Source: Saksenaea vasiformis B4078 (Eukaryota; Mucoromycota; Mucoromycetes; Mucorales; Saksenaeaceae). From it: 41,190 nucleotides of DNA. The notes below the pieces were generated by a model, which did not search any database, was not told the origin of the DNA, and was given only the letters and a program-made list of their open reading frames with translations. The stretch is from NCBI GenBank assembly GCA_000697055.1, contig JNDT01002415.1, positions 1 through 41,190 on the forward strand. Reading direction: 5' to 3'. Shown here piece after piece: positions 1 through 10,104 of this stretch (positions are counted from its first letter, which is position 1; each line of letters starts with the position of its first letter). Both the position numbers and the translations under genes were made by a program.

Positions 1-19
1 TTTGTCTCATGATGCATTG

Positions 20-190
20 GTCTCGCAATCTATCTCGTATTTTTCGGAGATCATCTACAACACTTCCATGCTTTTCTTCGTCAAGGAAATCAATCACGGT
101 GTCAATATGTAATGGTTGGTCTCTTAGTGAGAGTCAGTCTTTCTTCCATAACTTCAAGCACATTGTCTTCCTCATTTTCTTCTTGTATAT
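20..190 (-). pseudogene. possible C-terminal tail of a pogo-like DDE transposase
   Basis: On the minus strand the sequence reads as acidic coding-like segments in more than one frame, including DTVIDFLDEEKHGSVVDDL followed by a basic stretch. An acidic tail followed by a short helical segment is common at the C-terminus of fungal pogo/tigger-like DDE transposases. No catalytic residue lies in the window and stops interrupt the frame, so this would be a remnant only. Assignment is by general pattern and weak. Confidence 0.2.
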
Positions 191-423
191 TTCATTAACA
201 AAGTCACTAATTATGACTAATAACTACGCAATATTCATAAAACTGTAAAAGGTTGCTATATAATGACTCATTATTGTATGTAAGAGCTGCTCTTGATGGT
301 GTCTGTATGAGTACCTCATGACTCACAGCCTAGTTCATACTCAGATGACTTTGTCACACATCCTCAGCAAGGTCAACCCCCGTGATATTCAAATAATTTG
401 CAAGAAACCAAGGACTTGATTTT

Positions 424-853
424 AGCCGGGGGGGGTACTGTATGAGACGACTGAAGACTTAGTCAATAAATGTCATGTGACGTTCAAAAGCTTGAAAGAG
501 GTTCCTGCAGCAAGGAACTATGACGGTGTGATAGCTTTGCGAAAAGAGAAAGTTGCAGAACGGGGAAAAGATGCAAGACTTGGACTCCACTAAGAATTGC
601 GTCTTTATCGATGAAGCTGGTTTCAGCTTGCGTACTCAAAGAAATTTTGGTCGTTCTGTGAACGGAACTGCAGCGAAAAGCACTATACCAACTGGAAAGA
701 GAGTTATGATTACTGCATTAGGCACCATATCTGAGGCTGGAGTAATAGATATATCCTTGAAGAAACTGGAATAAGTGCTGCGATGTTATTGAAGACATCT
801 TGCCAGAGTTAAAAGCCGGTATTAGGAAAAACCAACTCAAAGCAGATGAATAA
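424..853 (+). pseudogene. Tc1/mariner-type (DD34E) transposase relic, internally deleted
   Basis: Three coding-like pieces line up in transposase order. From about 424 to 594 one frame carries the end of the DNA-binding part (VTFKSLKEVPAARN, then ALRKEKVAE). A frame change near 550-580 leads to a piece ending at 774 with the start of the catalytic core, NCVFIDEAGFSL (first catalytic Asp) and RNFGRS. After a stop, 779-853 reads ELKAGIRKNQLKADE and resembles the extreme C-terminus. The segment that should carry the second Asp and the catalytic Glu is absent, so the copy is dead. The motifs are typical of Tc1/mariner elements common in Mucorales. It lies about 0.5 kb upstream of the Fanzor relic on the same strand. 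Confidence 0.75.
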
Positions 854-859
854 GTTATG

Positions 860-1363
860 GATTGAATTTGAGCCAGTAGACAAGATGACGAGATCAGATT
901 GCTTTAACTGGTAATCATTCTGCTCTCTGCATGATCCATTTAACTTCTCGGAATCAGCTCCATTAACAACAGGTGAGGCTTACTGTGTATTCCATGATCT
1001 TTGTATTACATCGACAAAACATAATTATTTATTCAACAATGAGCAATTGACATCCATTCTACTGTTCTGCTCCTAACGAGAAGGCGACTGCATGTGAGAT
1101 ACAAAATGTTGTCAAAAGCAAAAACCGGGAGCAAAATTCAGAAGACTATCTTTTTTCCTCACCTATTCTCTTCAGCTTTTCTTTTTTTAATCATGATGCT
1201 TTCAGATATGTACGACTTCATTGAACTGCTCTCGGCTCTGTTTATTTCAGCAAGCATCATTGTTTATCCGCCATTACTATACACAGCGTTCAGAAAAGTA
1301 GAAAAAGAAAACAAAAACAAGAGGAAGCTGTCAGTAAAGGTATGTCATCAGACTATATAGCAT
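860..1363. other. no recognisable gene
   Basis: Between the transposase relic and the Fanzor relic there is an open stretch in the Fanzor frame from about 1094 to 1360. It is hydrophobic and then lysine-rich, has no ATG-led protein I recognise, and closes with a stop just before the ATG at 1364. It may be 5' leader of the Fanzor relic. Confidence 0.4.
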
Positions 1364-3974
1364 ATGCATGTAAATAAAGTCAAAGTTGTATGCCGTGATT
1401 GCGGTCAAACTGGTCACAAGATGAGAACCAACAAAAAATGTCCTTTCAACGAATCCAGCAAGCGTGGTTAGTAGCTTGATCAACAGCTTTTGACTTTCTC
1501 ATTGGTTTTGCGCTCTGATCTAGCTGGCAAACGTAAGGCGACACAAATCAGCACTGAAGACGAAAAAATCAGGAAGAAAAAAGGACGTCTGACTAAGGAT
1601 GCTGCAAACGCCAATCCCCTTCGTAGGCAGAGCAACTCTACATCGTGTGGATCTCTGGAACACGCATCTGCACGTTCTGCTCAGTGTCCAGGCCATAAGC
1701 CATCCATAAAATAAACCCTGAAAACAAGTCTTGGCAACAACCACGAGCGCTTTTCGCGGAAGTTACCGCTTTCAAGCATTGCACGCCCAGAATTTGCAGA
1801 TAGTTTACAAAGTCGGATTGAAGCAATGTCAACGTTTATTCGAAACGTAATTGTACGCGCGCAGTTATACGTCAACGCGTACATTATTACACATGGACAG
1901 GCAACAATACCTACATACGTTTACTCGCAGTCCTTTTGGTACTCTATCGCTCAGCTAGTCATGGATGTTACGGTTTCGAACGATAATCCACACATGCCTG
2001 AGAACGTACTTCGTTATTGGAATGAATTTCGTCAGCGTCATCCTGGTATTGTCTTCCCGCGGAATGAATTTAGCGGTTACAGCGATGCCCTCGCGGCAGC
2101 TTGCTCCACTTTACAGGAGTCATACACCAATGACGTGGTCGAGAATTTTCAACAAAGCGTTTGTGGCTTTATCGTACACAGACTGCAAAAACTGGTTCCG
2201 GTAAGTTTTACAGATGTCAATTATCTGTCGCATTGACATTCTTGTTTTCTATTATAGGACTTATCAAAGTCATCTGCCAGTCAAATAGCTTATGACTATA
2301 TGTACGAGGACCTTGCTAATGGTGAGCTGAGTTGGCCAACAAACATGGGGAATATCTCCCTCGAGTTGTTCTTGGCAGTCGTTCAAGTCCGCGACTTTCT
2401 TGCGCCATTCATGCCCAGCGTATGTACACTCGAGTCCTTATCGGAACAACCTGGAACGTGCACCCCGGTGTTGTATGCTATATTGAAGGAATACGAGCAA
2501 GAACACCAGCAAAGCGACGATGAGGACTCAGAGACATCACCTAGGTTATTCTCCTTAGCTCCACAACCTTCTTTTCACTTTTGCTTCGTTACACTTAACG
2601 CAAAGGCAATGAAGTCACTACTTCACATCCGCAGCAATACCGACGACTATGATGGGAATTTGCGATTGTTCAATACAGTGTTCGACTTGGACAAATACGG
2701 TTTTCGCAGGTCAGGAAATTATCAAGTGACAATGATATGGGGCTAAGCATTACATTTAGCATGAACTGCGGTATATTCACGAACCAGACATCTACAGACG
2801 GATTTAGTGTAGTATTCCAATTTGCTCGCAGTGCCAAGCCGAAGGCAGTTAGAGCTCGAATTGGAGGACTTTACCACGGAGGAAGTCGACAGATATTACC
2901 GCGTGGCGCGATAGATCCTGGTGTGAGAGATCTCTTTACCGCATCATACGGCGCAGGTGAGACAGAGCATGAAGTTCGCCGTTGCTCTTCGAAACAGTAT
3001 TACAGTATGACTGGCTCTCCGCAAAGAAACAGGCAACTGCAAAAACAGAAAAAGCTGGTCGGTATTGAGGTTATCGAGACGAACTTCCCAACCGGGAAAA
3101 TGTCGGACATTGGTCGGTATCACGAAAGAGTCAGTTACTTCTTCATACACAACAATCAAATTTTCGATTTCTATGGACAACAAGACCGGGAAAGAAGATT
3201 TCATAATAACCAAGGCAAACATAGAGCGGTAGAAGAGCTAGCAAATATACTGATAAACGGGGGAAAAAAAATACAACCGTCGAAAACGGAAACATCGAAG
3301 TACAAACAGGAAGAAAAGGAAAAAGAATCGTGAGCAACGCAAGAAATACAAGAGGAAAACCAGTGGCTGGTGGGACATGAAAAATTGTTAAATATTAAGT
3401 CAACGGTTGCTAAACGTTGTGTAATGACAGGATTTCAGAGCAGCCGATATCTGCTGTACGCTCCACGGTCAATATGACGTGCCGCAAAAGGAGATGGAAA
3501 GCAGCGAAGTCAAATCCATGCAACGATGGAAGAATGCCTTTGCTTGTCTTTGGGACTGGCATGTTTGGGAACAACTGTCGCTACAAGGGACATCGTAAAG
3601 CAGCAGTCAACAAGTTATGGGGAAGCTTAAAGAGACGAGAAGCCCGTGGTGAAGCATTGGTTTTAGAAATTGACGAATATTATACCTCACAGGTAAGTAC
3701 TTATCACCCATCTAATATTTTTATCTGACATAATCAATAGGTTTGCCATCAATGTAAAACAAGGAACATGCAGAATATGACTACGGCTGACAATGTCAAG
3801 CATCACGGCATTCAAGATTGTAAAAACTGTGGAATGTTGTGGAATCGCGACGTTAATGCCAGTAAAAATATGTTTTACATTGCACATTCTATTTGGGACG
3901 GAGGTGGAAGGCCAAGCGCTTTCTGTCGCCCTGACCGTATCACCGCTGCGAATGCGGGACCCGCAAGTGTTTAG
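1364..3974 (+). pseudogene. decayed Fanzor (eukaryotic TnpB/Cas12f-like RNA-guided nuclease)
   Basis: From ATG 1364 the order is: CCHC-type zinc knuckle (Cys 1391, Cys 1400, His 1415, Cys 1439); a basic linker; a second knuckle at 1646-1687; a helical N-terminal region (1715-2200 and 2258-2700); RuvC-I IDPGVRDLFTAS with its Asp at 2914-2916; a long conserved core ending in NILINGGKK near 3265; a basic region; VFGTGMFG; EIDEYYTSQ (Glu at 3666 and 3675); then the zinc ribbon CHQC...CKNC (3744-3830) with RuvC-III WNRDVNASKN (Asp 3849-3851). This order is that of the OrfB zinc-ribbon/Cas12f1-like TNB family, known in eukaryotes as Fanzor. Likely introns are 1467-1523, 2201-2257 and 3693-3740. Breaks: in-frame TAA at 1712; a frame change between about 2700 and 2737; one surplus A in the run 3264-3271; a further unresolved break at 3389-3430. 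All three RuvC acidic regions remain recognisable, so decay looks recent. Confidence 0.85.
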
Positions 3975-4553
3975 ATTTTTACGGTACGTACTGTGATCTG
4001 TGACGAAAATTCTTATCACTGACACTGATTTCCCGCTTCAGAACTCGTTTCGGTAAGTCCTTGCTTGATGATTTATGGACATGATGCTAAACAGTAAATG
4101 TGTAACGCCGCTCGTGATACTTGTTTGCATGGATGGAAACCAAATAATGTGGAAGTACGTATACTAGTGATCGATACGTTTGTTGAAATAAAATTTCAAA
4201 AAAACAGCACACCAAGAAACCATTCGGTGGTGGTTCATTTCTGATGACGCCACCTATAAGTGACTGTACTAGGAAATCAAGTCCCATGCCAGTGGTCAAA
4301 AGAAAAAAAAAAAGAGAATTCAGTCCAAGGAAACCGAGACAAAGGGACCGCAGAAGATAAGGATTCTTTCATTTGAAAAAGCTTAAGGTGATGAATGCAA
4401 ACAATGCTTTTGAGTTATTTGCTTATATTTGAACATTTTGTAGGTTTCTCTTTTTTCTTGTTGTTAAAAGCAAAATATACGCGCGTTTTTGTTAACAAGT
4501 ATCTCCTATGTATAGCTACGTCTTCGCATTAAATCCATCGGCTTTCATCAAGT
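3975..4553. other. intergenic; possible 3' guide-RNA region of the Fanzor element and transportin promoter
   Basis: No protein gene is seen. In TnpB and Fanzor loci the guide RNA is encoded at or just beyond the 3' end of the nuclease gene, so the part directly after 3974 is where it would lie. I could not delimit an element end or terminal repeats by eye. The remainder must hold the transportin promoter. Confidence 0.3.
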
Positions 4554-7500
4554 ATGAGCAACTGGCAACCAACTGAACAAGGTTGATTATTCGAAACAAA
4601 GGAAACTTTATATTTATTTGTTGATTGACGATCGTGTTGGGTTCTGCTTTAGGTCTTTCGGAACTGATACAGCTATTGCGTGAAGCTATCAACCCAACAG
4701 ATAGCCAGCATGTGCAGGAGGTAGGTAAAGAAATTCCAGTGACAAGCCACAACTAATCGGCATTGGTGTCAGAAACTCGACTATTTCAACAAGGTTCCCG
4801 ACTACAATTCATACTTGGCGTACATTTTGACGCAAATGCCACAAGAGGACCAATACATTCGCTCCGTAGCAGGATTAACATTGAAGAACAATATCCGCTC
4901 CTACTTCCCCTCGATCCCAGAACCAGTTGTGGACTATATCAAGGGATGTTGTTTGCAACACATTGGTGATCCCGACGTTGGTAAAGCGATCAGCGCGGTC
5001 ATTGCTTCGATTGTTGCCAGAGGCCAGGTACGCAACTGGCCGCAAGCATTGGAATTTCTACTGGGAAAGCTGGATGATCCAAGTGAGACTGTGGTAGAGG
5101 TATGTGTAGTAGATCGAGCGATGTAAATATATTCACACGTCAGGATAGAACGCTTTCATCACGCTTCAAAAAATCTGTGAGGATTCTTCTCGTGATCTGG
5201 ATAGCAGCATCAATGGATTCCAGCCGTTGGAATACATGATTCCTAAATTCATATCCTTTTTCGACCATCCCAACTATAAGATCCGACTTAGCGCCATTCT
5301 TTCCGCGGGTAATTTTATCACACTGCGTTCTGAATCATTGATGCGACGAATGAACGAGTATCTCAGCGCGCTGTTCAACAGAGCAACAGATGAAAATGTT
5401 GATATTCGAAAAGCCGTTTGTCAAGCGCTTGTTGGTTTGCTTGAGATGACACCTACTGTACTCCTTCCTCATATGCCCAATCTCGTCGAATATATGCTGT
5501 TTTCGACACAGTCAGACGACTCCGATTTGGCTCTCGAAGCTTGCGAATTTTGGCTTGTATTTGCGGAGCAAGAAGATCTCAAAGAGCAGTTGCGACCTTA
5601 CCTCCCCAAGATTGTTCCGGTCCTTTTGAAAGGCATGGTGTACTCGGAAATGGATCTTTTGACCCTTGGCGACGATGAAGATGATGCTCATGTGGAAGAC
5701 AGTGAACAAGATATCAAACCCCGTTTTCACAAAGCCAACATTGTCCAAACAGAGCATACTCATGAAGATGAAGTTCAGGAAGAGAAAAAGAAAACTAGAG
5801 CTGATGGAGGCCAGAGTGATGATGAGGACGAAGACGATGATGAGGAAGGCTACGATTCAGACGATGATGACTTCTACGGTGAATGGAATTTGAGAAAATG
5901 CAGTGCTGCAGCCTTTGATACTCTGTGCACTTCGTTTGAAGGCGAAACTATCCGCCTTATGATTCCTTTGTTGAAGAACGAATTAGAAAGTCCAGATTGG
6001 CTTCATCGAGAATGTGGTATTCTCGCACTCGGTGCTGCCGCCGAAGGTATGTCATGATAGCTAGCAAAGCATTTAGTATCTCACACTCTATTATTTTAGG
6101 TGGTATGCAGGATATTGCACCTCACCTTCCAGAACTTGTTCCTTATCTTCTTACCAATCTGAATGATCCTAAGGTAAGAGACAGATTGACAATAAGGGTA
6201 ACAGTGATAACAGAGCTTACAACTGTTGTTAAATAGCCCCTTATTCGATCAATTACGTGCTGGACTCTCGGTCGGTACTGTGCCTGGATCGTTAAAAGCG
6301 CTCAGCAAAGCATGGAGGCCCGTAAACACTTTTTCGAACCACTTGTGCAGATTTTGCTTCAACGCATCTTGGACAACAACAAACGCGTTCAGGAAGCTGC
6401 TTGTTCATCTTTCTCTCTTCTTGAAGAAGAAGCAACAACGGAGTTGGTCCCGTACCTGCATCCTATCCTGGTCACCATTTCTACTGCTTTTGAGAAGTAT
6501 CAACACCGAAATCGCTTCTTGCTGTATGACACACTCGGTACCTTGGCAGAGATGGTCACTGACGCGTTAAACAAGCCTGAATACATCGAACTTATCATGC
6601 CACCTCTTATCAAGAAATGGCAGGAAGTTAGTGATGATAGCATGAGCCTTTTTCCTCTGTTGGAAGTAAGTCGATGGGACTATCTCGTCAAGATACTCAC
6701 TATACATTTAGTGTCTCTCTTCCATTACCACTGCTCTAGGAAAGAATTTCAAGCAGTTTGCGGAACCAGTGTATATGAGATGCGTAAATCTTGTGTGCAA
6801 AACACTTGAGGAATGCCAATTGGCAGCCATGGATCCGACCAGAGATGAGCCTGACAAAGACTTTATGGTTGTCTCGTTGGACTTGTTGTCTGGAATCGTT
6901 CAGGCTCTCAATACAGATGCCGAGCCTTTGGTTGCAAATACCAATCCTCCCGTTGTCCAGTTTTTGTCTATTTGTATCCAGGTTTGCATCATCGATGTTA
7001 TGGAAGCATTTAATGACTTTCTAATAGGACGAAGTTGCAGAAGTTCGCCAGTCAGCCTATGCGTTGTTGGGTGATCTTGCTATTTCATGCTTTGAGCATA
7101 TTAGAGGAGTGATTCCTCAGTTTATGCCGCATTTGCTGCATCAAATTGATCCACAAGCCGAGCATGTCTCAGTGTGCAATAATGCCACGTGGGCTGCTGG
7201 AGAAATTGCTATTCGATGGAGTAGGTTTCTAACTTCCTATTCTCAAGTATACTAACTGCCTTCATTTGAAGATGCTGAAATACAACCATACGTTGAGCCT
7301 TTGTTACAGCGCTTGTTCCCTCTTATTGTGAATCCCCAAATCCAGCGAACACTGTTAGAGAACGTTGCCATCACTATCGGTCGTTTGGGTATCGTATGCA
7401 CCGACCTAGTGGCTCCTCATCTAGAGATGTTTATTCATTCATGGTTGGCGGCGCTCACTCCTATTCGAGACAATGAAGAAAAGGCATCCGCTTTTCTTGG

Positions 7501-7826
7501 ACTCTGTGAGATTATCAAAGTAAACCCTCAAGGTGCCGTTAAGGTAAATTACTCCTACTGTTATGCAACTTTGCTTTGACCGGTTTGTTAGGAATTCCCA
7601 TCCCTCTGTACGGCTATTGCGAAATACCAGACTGTCCCCCCAAATCTTAACGAATTGTTTGGAACTGTAAGTTTAATATTTATGCAGCCATGGTAAAAAT
7701 TAACAAACTTGTCCGAAGATTTTGATGGGTTATAAAAACATGTTTGGAGAGCAGCAGTGGCAGCAAGGCCTTTCCATGATGCCACCAGAGATCATATCAT
7801 CATTGAAGGAACGTTACGGCATTTAG
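4554..7826 (+). CDS. KAP104: transportin (karyopherin beta-2), nuclear import receptor
   Basis: Transportin carries PY-NLS cargoes such as hnRNP-type RNA-binding proteins into the nucleus and releases them on Ran-GTP. Eleven exons: 4554-4581, 4653-4720, 4773-5099, 5149-6046, 6100-6173, 6237-6665, 6712-6981, 7028-7220, 7272-7543, 7592-7666 and 7719-7826, giving 913 residues, a normal family length. The N-terminus reads [20 protein letters not shown], matching the first HEAT repeat of the family; HEAT repeats follow throughout. The long acidic insertion (SDDEDEDDD...) just before GEWNLRKC is the HEAT-8 loop through which Ran-GTP ejects cargo. The intron at 7221-7271 has a perfect TACTAAC branch site. 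For the fourth exon the acceptor at 5148, not 5143, keeps the frame. AATAAA lies at 7854-7859. No lesions seen. Confidence 0.96.
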
Positions 7827-8176
7827 GACAGCATATACACAGATACATCATAAAATAAATCTTGGACAATACAGACTTACTGTTTTTGGAACAATTTTTT
7901 TTTTTTTACGCTGCACAACGTTAGCCCTACCAAAGTATTGATCTACTTGCAGAAAACAATTTGTGTGAGGTGCAATCGTCTCAGCTAGAGGTTATTAGAC
8001 TGTTGTATAGTCATAGAAATCAACTAAAAGAGGAATAATGATTAAGTGACCTGATATCGTCGCAGTTAGAGATGAAATATAAAATAGAAACAGATGTTTG
8101 GTATGTGATATCGCTATAACTTGCAACTATAGTGCCAAGTAACATAGGTGCATAACCTCAAGATATGTACCCTTAT

Positions 8177-8186
8177 CTATCGCAAA
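8177..8186 (+). promoter_or_regulatory. CTATCGCAAA box upstream of first protease
   Basis: The decamer CTATCGCAAA lies 68 bp upstream of a TATA box. An identical decamer lies 60 bp upstream of the TATA box of the paralogous protease (12406-12415). It may be a shared regulatory site or a relic of the duplication; no binding factor is inferred. Confidence 0.4.
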
Positions 8187-8244
8187 GCCAACTATGCAGT
8201 ACCGGTAAGGAAAAATAATAACGAGTAAACAGGTGAGAGTCAAG

Positions 8245-8254
8245 TATATAAATA
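8245..8254 (+). promoter_or_regulatory. TATA box of first protease gene
   Basis: TATATAAATA lies 42 bp upstream of the ATG at 8287. The same arrangement (40 bp) is found at the paralog, which supports both start codons. Confidence 0.65.
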
Positions 8255-8286
8255 TTTGAGACCATCAACAAGGATTTCTTGAAGTA

Positions 8287-9525
8287 ATGAGATCCAAGTA
8301 TATCACAGTGATCATTTTCTTTCTGTTGGCCAACCTGCGTCTGCAAGGATGTACGGATTCAGCTATCAAGGCTCCGATCCGCCTACCACTTCAGCGTGTC
8401 ATCCGTAAACATCACAGATCACCAGAAGGGACGCCTCTTATAAGCGACATGGAGATGCACGCGTTGGCTGTAAGCTTAACGGTTGGGATACTACCGCAAG
8501 AGTTTCTTTTGTTGTTCGAAACCGGAAGTGCAGACACCTGGGTGCCTTCATATGACTGTGTCAATTATGGCGGTTGTCCAGTCAGCCGTTGGTATGAGCC
8601 GTCAATATCGTTTACTCATCGCAACACTTCGTACACATTTTACCAGTTCTTTGTCAAAGGAAGATTTCTAAGTGGGGAATATTTTGTTGATGGTGTTCTA
8701 TTCGATGATCGTCCCATAATGTCGCAATACTTAGCACTTGTAGATTATTTATATGGTCCTTTTCAGAATCAGACTGGAGATATGATTCTAGATGGAGTTC
8801 TAGGTGCTGGGTTTCCCAGTGGAACAGCTATGAATATCTACGATGACCGGCCATACACTCCATTGCCAATGACGTTGTGGGAAAACCAACTTATCTCAGA
8901 ACCTTTGTTCTCAGTGTACATTGATGACTCAAACGCGTCTTCTTCGGCCGGTGAAGTTGTCTTTGGTGACATAAATAAAGACAAAATTTCTGGCCATCCT
9001 TTATATGCAAGCATTCCGACAACTTATGATCAGACCGGTGCGCAAATATTTTATCCCTTCTGGTGTGTAGCCATATCAAGTATAGACACTGAAACGCGGG
9101 GTGGCGATCAAATTCATGTATCGTTTGATAATCTCACTCCAATATTTATTGTCGACACCGGTTCAGATGGCATTTATTTGCCTGGTGGAGTAACCGATGA
9201 TATTGTCCCTCGAATGTTTCCAGATGCAACGTATACTGGGGACTATCACACTGTGAATTGCAGTTACATGGAATCGACAACGCCGTTCAGGTTCAATCTG
9301 GACCCTTCTACAGTAGACGACAAGAAAGGTAGAGCCTTTATCTATGTTCCTGTCGGCGACCTTGTACGTCCTCTTCCCGGAAATGATAGATGCATGTTGT
9401 TACTGCGTTATGGCGGAGTGAATCTCGGTTACTTAGGGATATCGTTTTTGCGTCGCTATGTCACCATTTTTGATTTTGGACAACATCGTATTGGTTTCGG
9501 AAAACTTGCAGAAAATAATCACTGA
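8287..9525 (+). CDS. secreted pepsin-like aspartic protease homolog, probable pseudoprotease
   Basis: 412 residues without introns. Residues 1-21 form a signal peptide, followed by a short basic propeptide-like stretch (KAPIRLPLQRVIRK) and a pepsin-fold body with both lobes. The first catalytic motif, normally DTGS, is ETGSADTW (Glu at residue 78, codon GAA at 8518). The flap, normally YGTGS, is FFVKGR at about residues 121-126, so the flap Tyr is missing. The second motif IVDTGSDG (Asp 290) is intact. Loss of one catalytic Asp and the flap Tyr predicts little or no pepsin-like activity. The frame is open to the conserved C-terminal FDFGQHRIGFG, so the protein may keep a binding role. It is paralogous to the gene at 12506. 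Confidence 0.9.
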   Translation: MRSKYITVIIFFLLANLRLQGCTDSAIKAPIRLPLQRVIRKHHRSPEGTPLISDMEMHALAVSLTVGILPQEFLLLFETGSADTWVPSYDCVNYGGCPVSRWYEPSISFTHRNTSYTFYQFFVKGRFLSGEYFVDGVLFDDRPIMSQYLALVDYLYGPFQNQTGDMILDGVLGAGFPSGTAMNIYDDRPYTPLPMTLWENQLISEPLFSVYIDDSNASSSAGEVVFGDINKDKISGHPLYASIPTTYDQTGAQIFYPFWCVAISSIDTETRGGDQIHVSFDNLTPIFIVDTGSDGIYLPGGVTDDIVPRMFPDATYTGDYHTVNCSYMESTTPFRFNLDPSTVDDKKGRAFIYVPVGDLVRPLPGNDRCMLLLRYGGVNLGYLGISFLRRYVTIFDFGQHRIGFGKLAENNH

Positions 9526-10080
9526 AAAGAACCGCGTGTCATTATTAGCAATATCTAAATTGTTGAAACCAGCTGCACATAAAGCTAAACAGTTTCTCGC
9601 CTCGATCTTTGAATGCTAGGATTCTAATTTCTTCAAACAATAGGTCAAGTGATCGCGTCAATGTTCTTGCACGAGCGTTTTTTGTGTCTCAAAATCGCGG
9701 GAGTACATGGATATCCGTCTTCATGTAGCATGACATTACCAATATTGAGCATTGTAAACTTTCTTCTGCTTATAACGATTACAAGTAGTAATGATTTGTC
9801 ATCGCTCTCTCCTTTCTTTTGCTATAATGCGGTATATCATCTAGTATATATATCTTCCTCATTAGCCCCAACTTGAATATTAGACTGGTTTTAAGTCGCA
9901 TGTATAGTCATAGACCTGCAAGACAGATTGGAACCTTTACGTTCATTGATAGTGATCTTGGATCACGCGTGAATGCATAATCCCCGCTCTTTCTCTGCCA
10001 GAGTTAATATAATGAATTCACTATTATAGCATGGATCTGCTCTGGGTTATATCAGGCGCATTTCATATCTGATAATTTAT
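9526..10080. other. intergenic, no gene seen
   Basis: AT-rich sequence after the protease stop. Short open frames here show no family resemblance and none has supporting promoter or splice structure. Confidence 0.5.
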
Positions 10081-10104
10081 TGGTCATGCAAGCCATGGGT
10101 ACTG

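Larger units (their letters stand above)
7827..8286. other. intergenic; 3' end of transportin and promoter of first protease
   Basis: Holds the transportin polyadenylation signal (7854-7859), a T9 run near 7900 and the promoter elements of the protease gene. No gene seen. Confidence 0.6.

Noticed and set aside
1520..1884. Minus-strand open frames across the Fanzor relic
   Set aside because: Shadows of the plus-strand coding sequence, overlapping zinc knuckle and helical coding.
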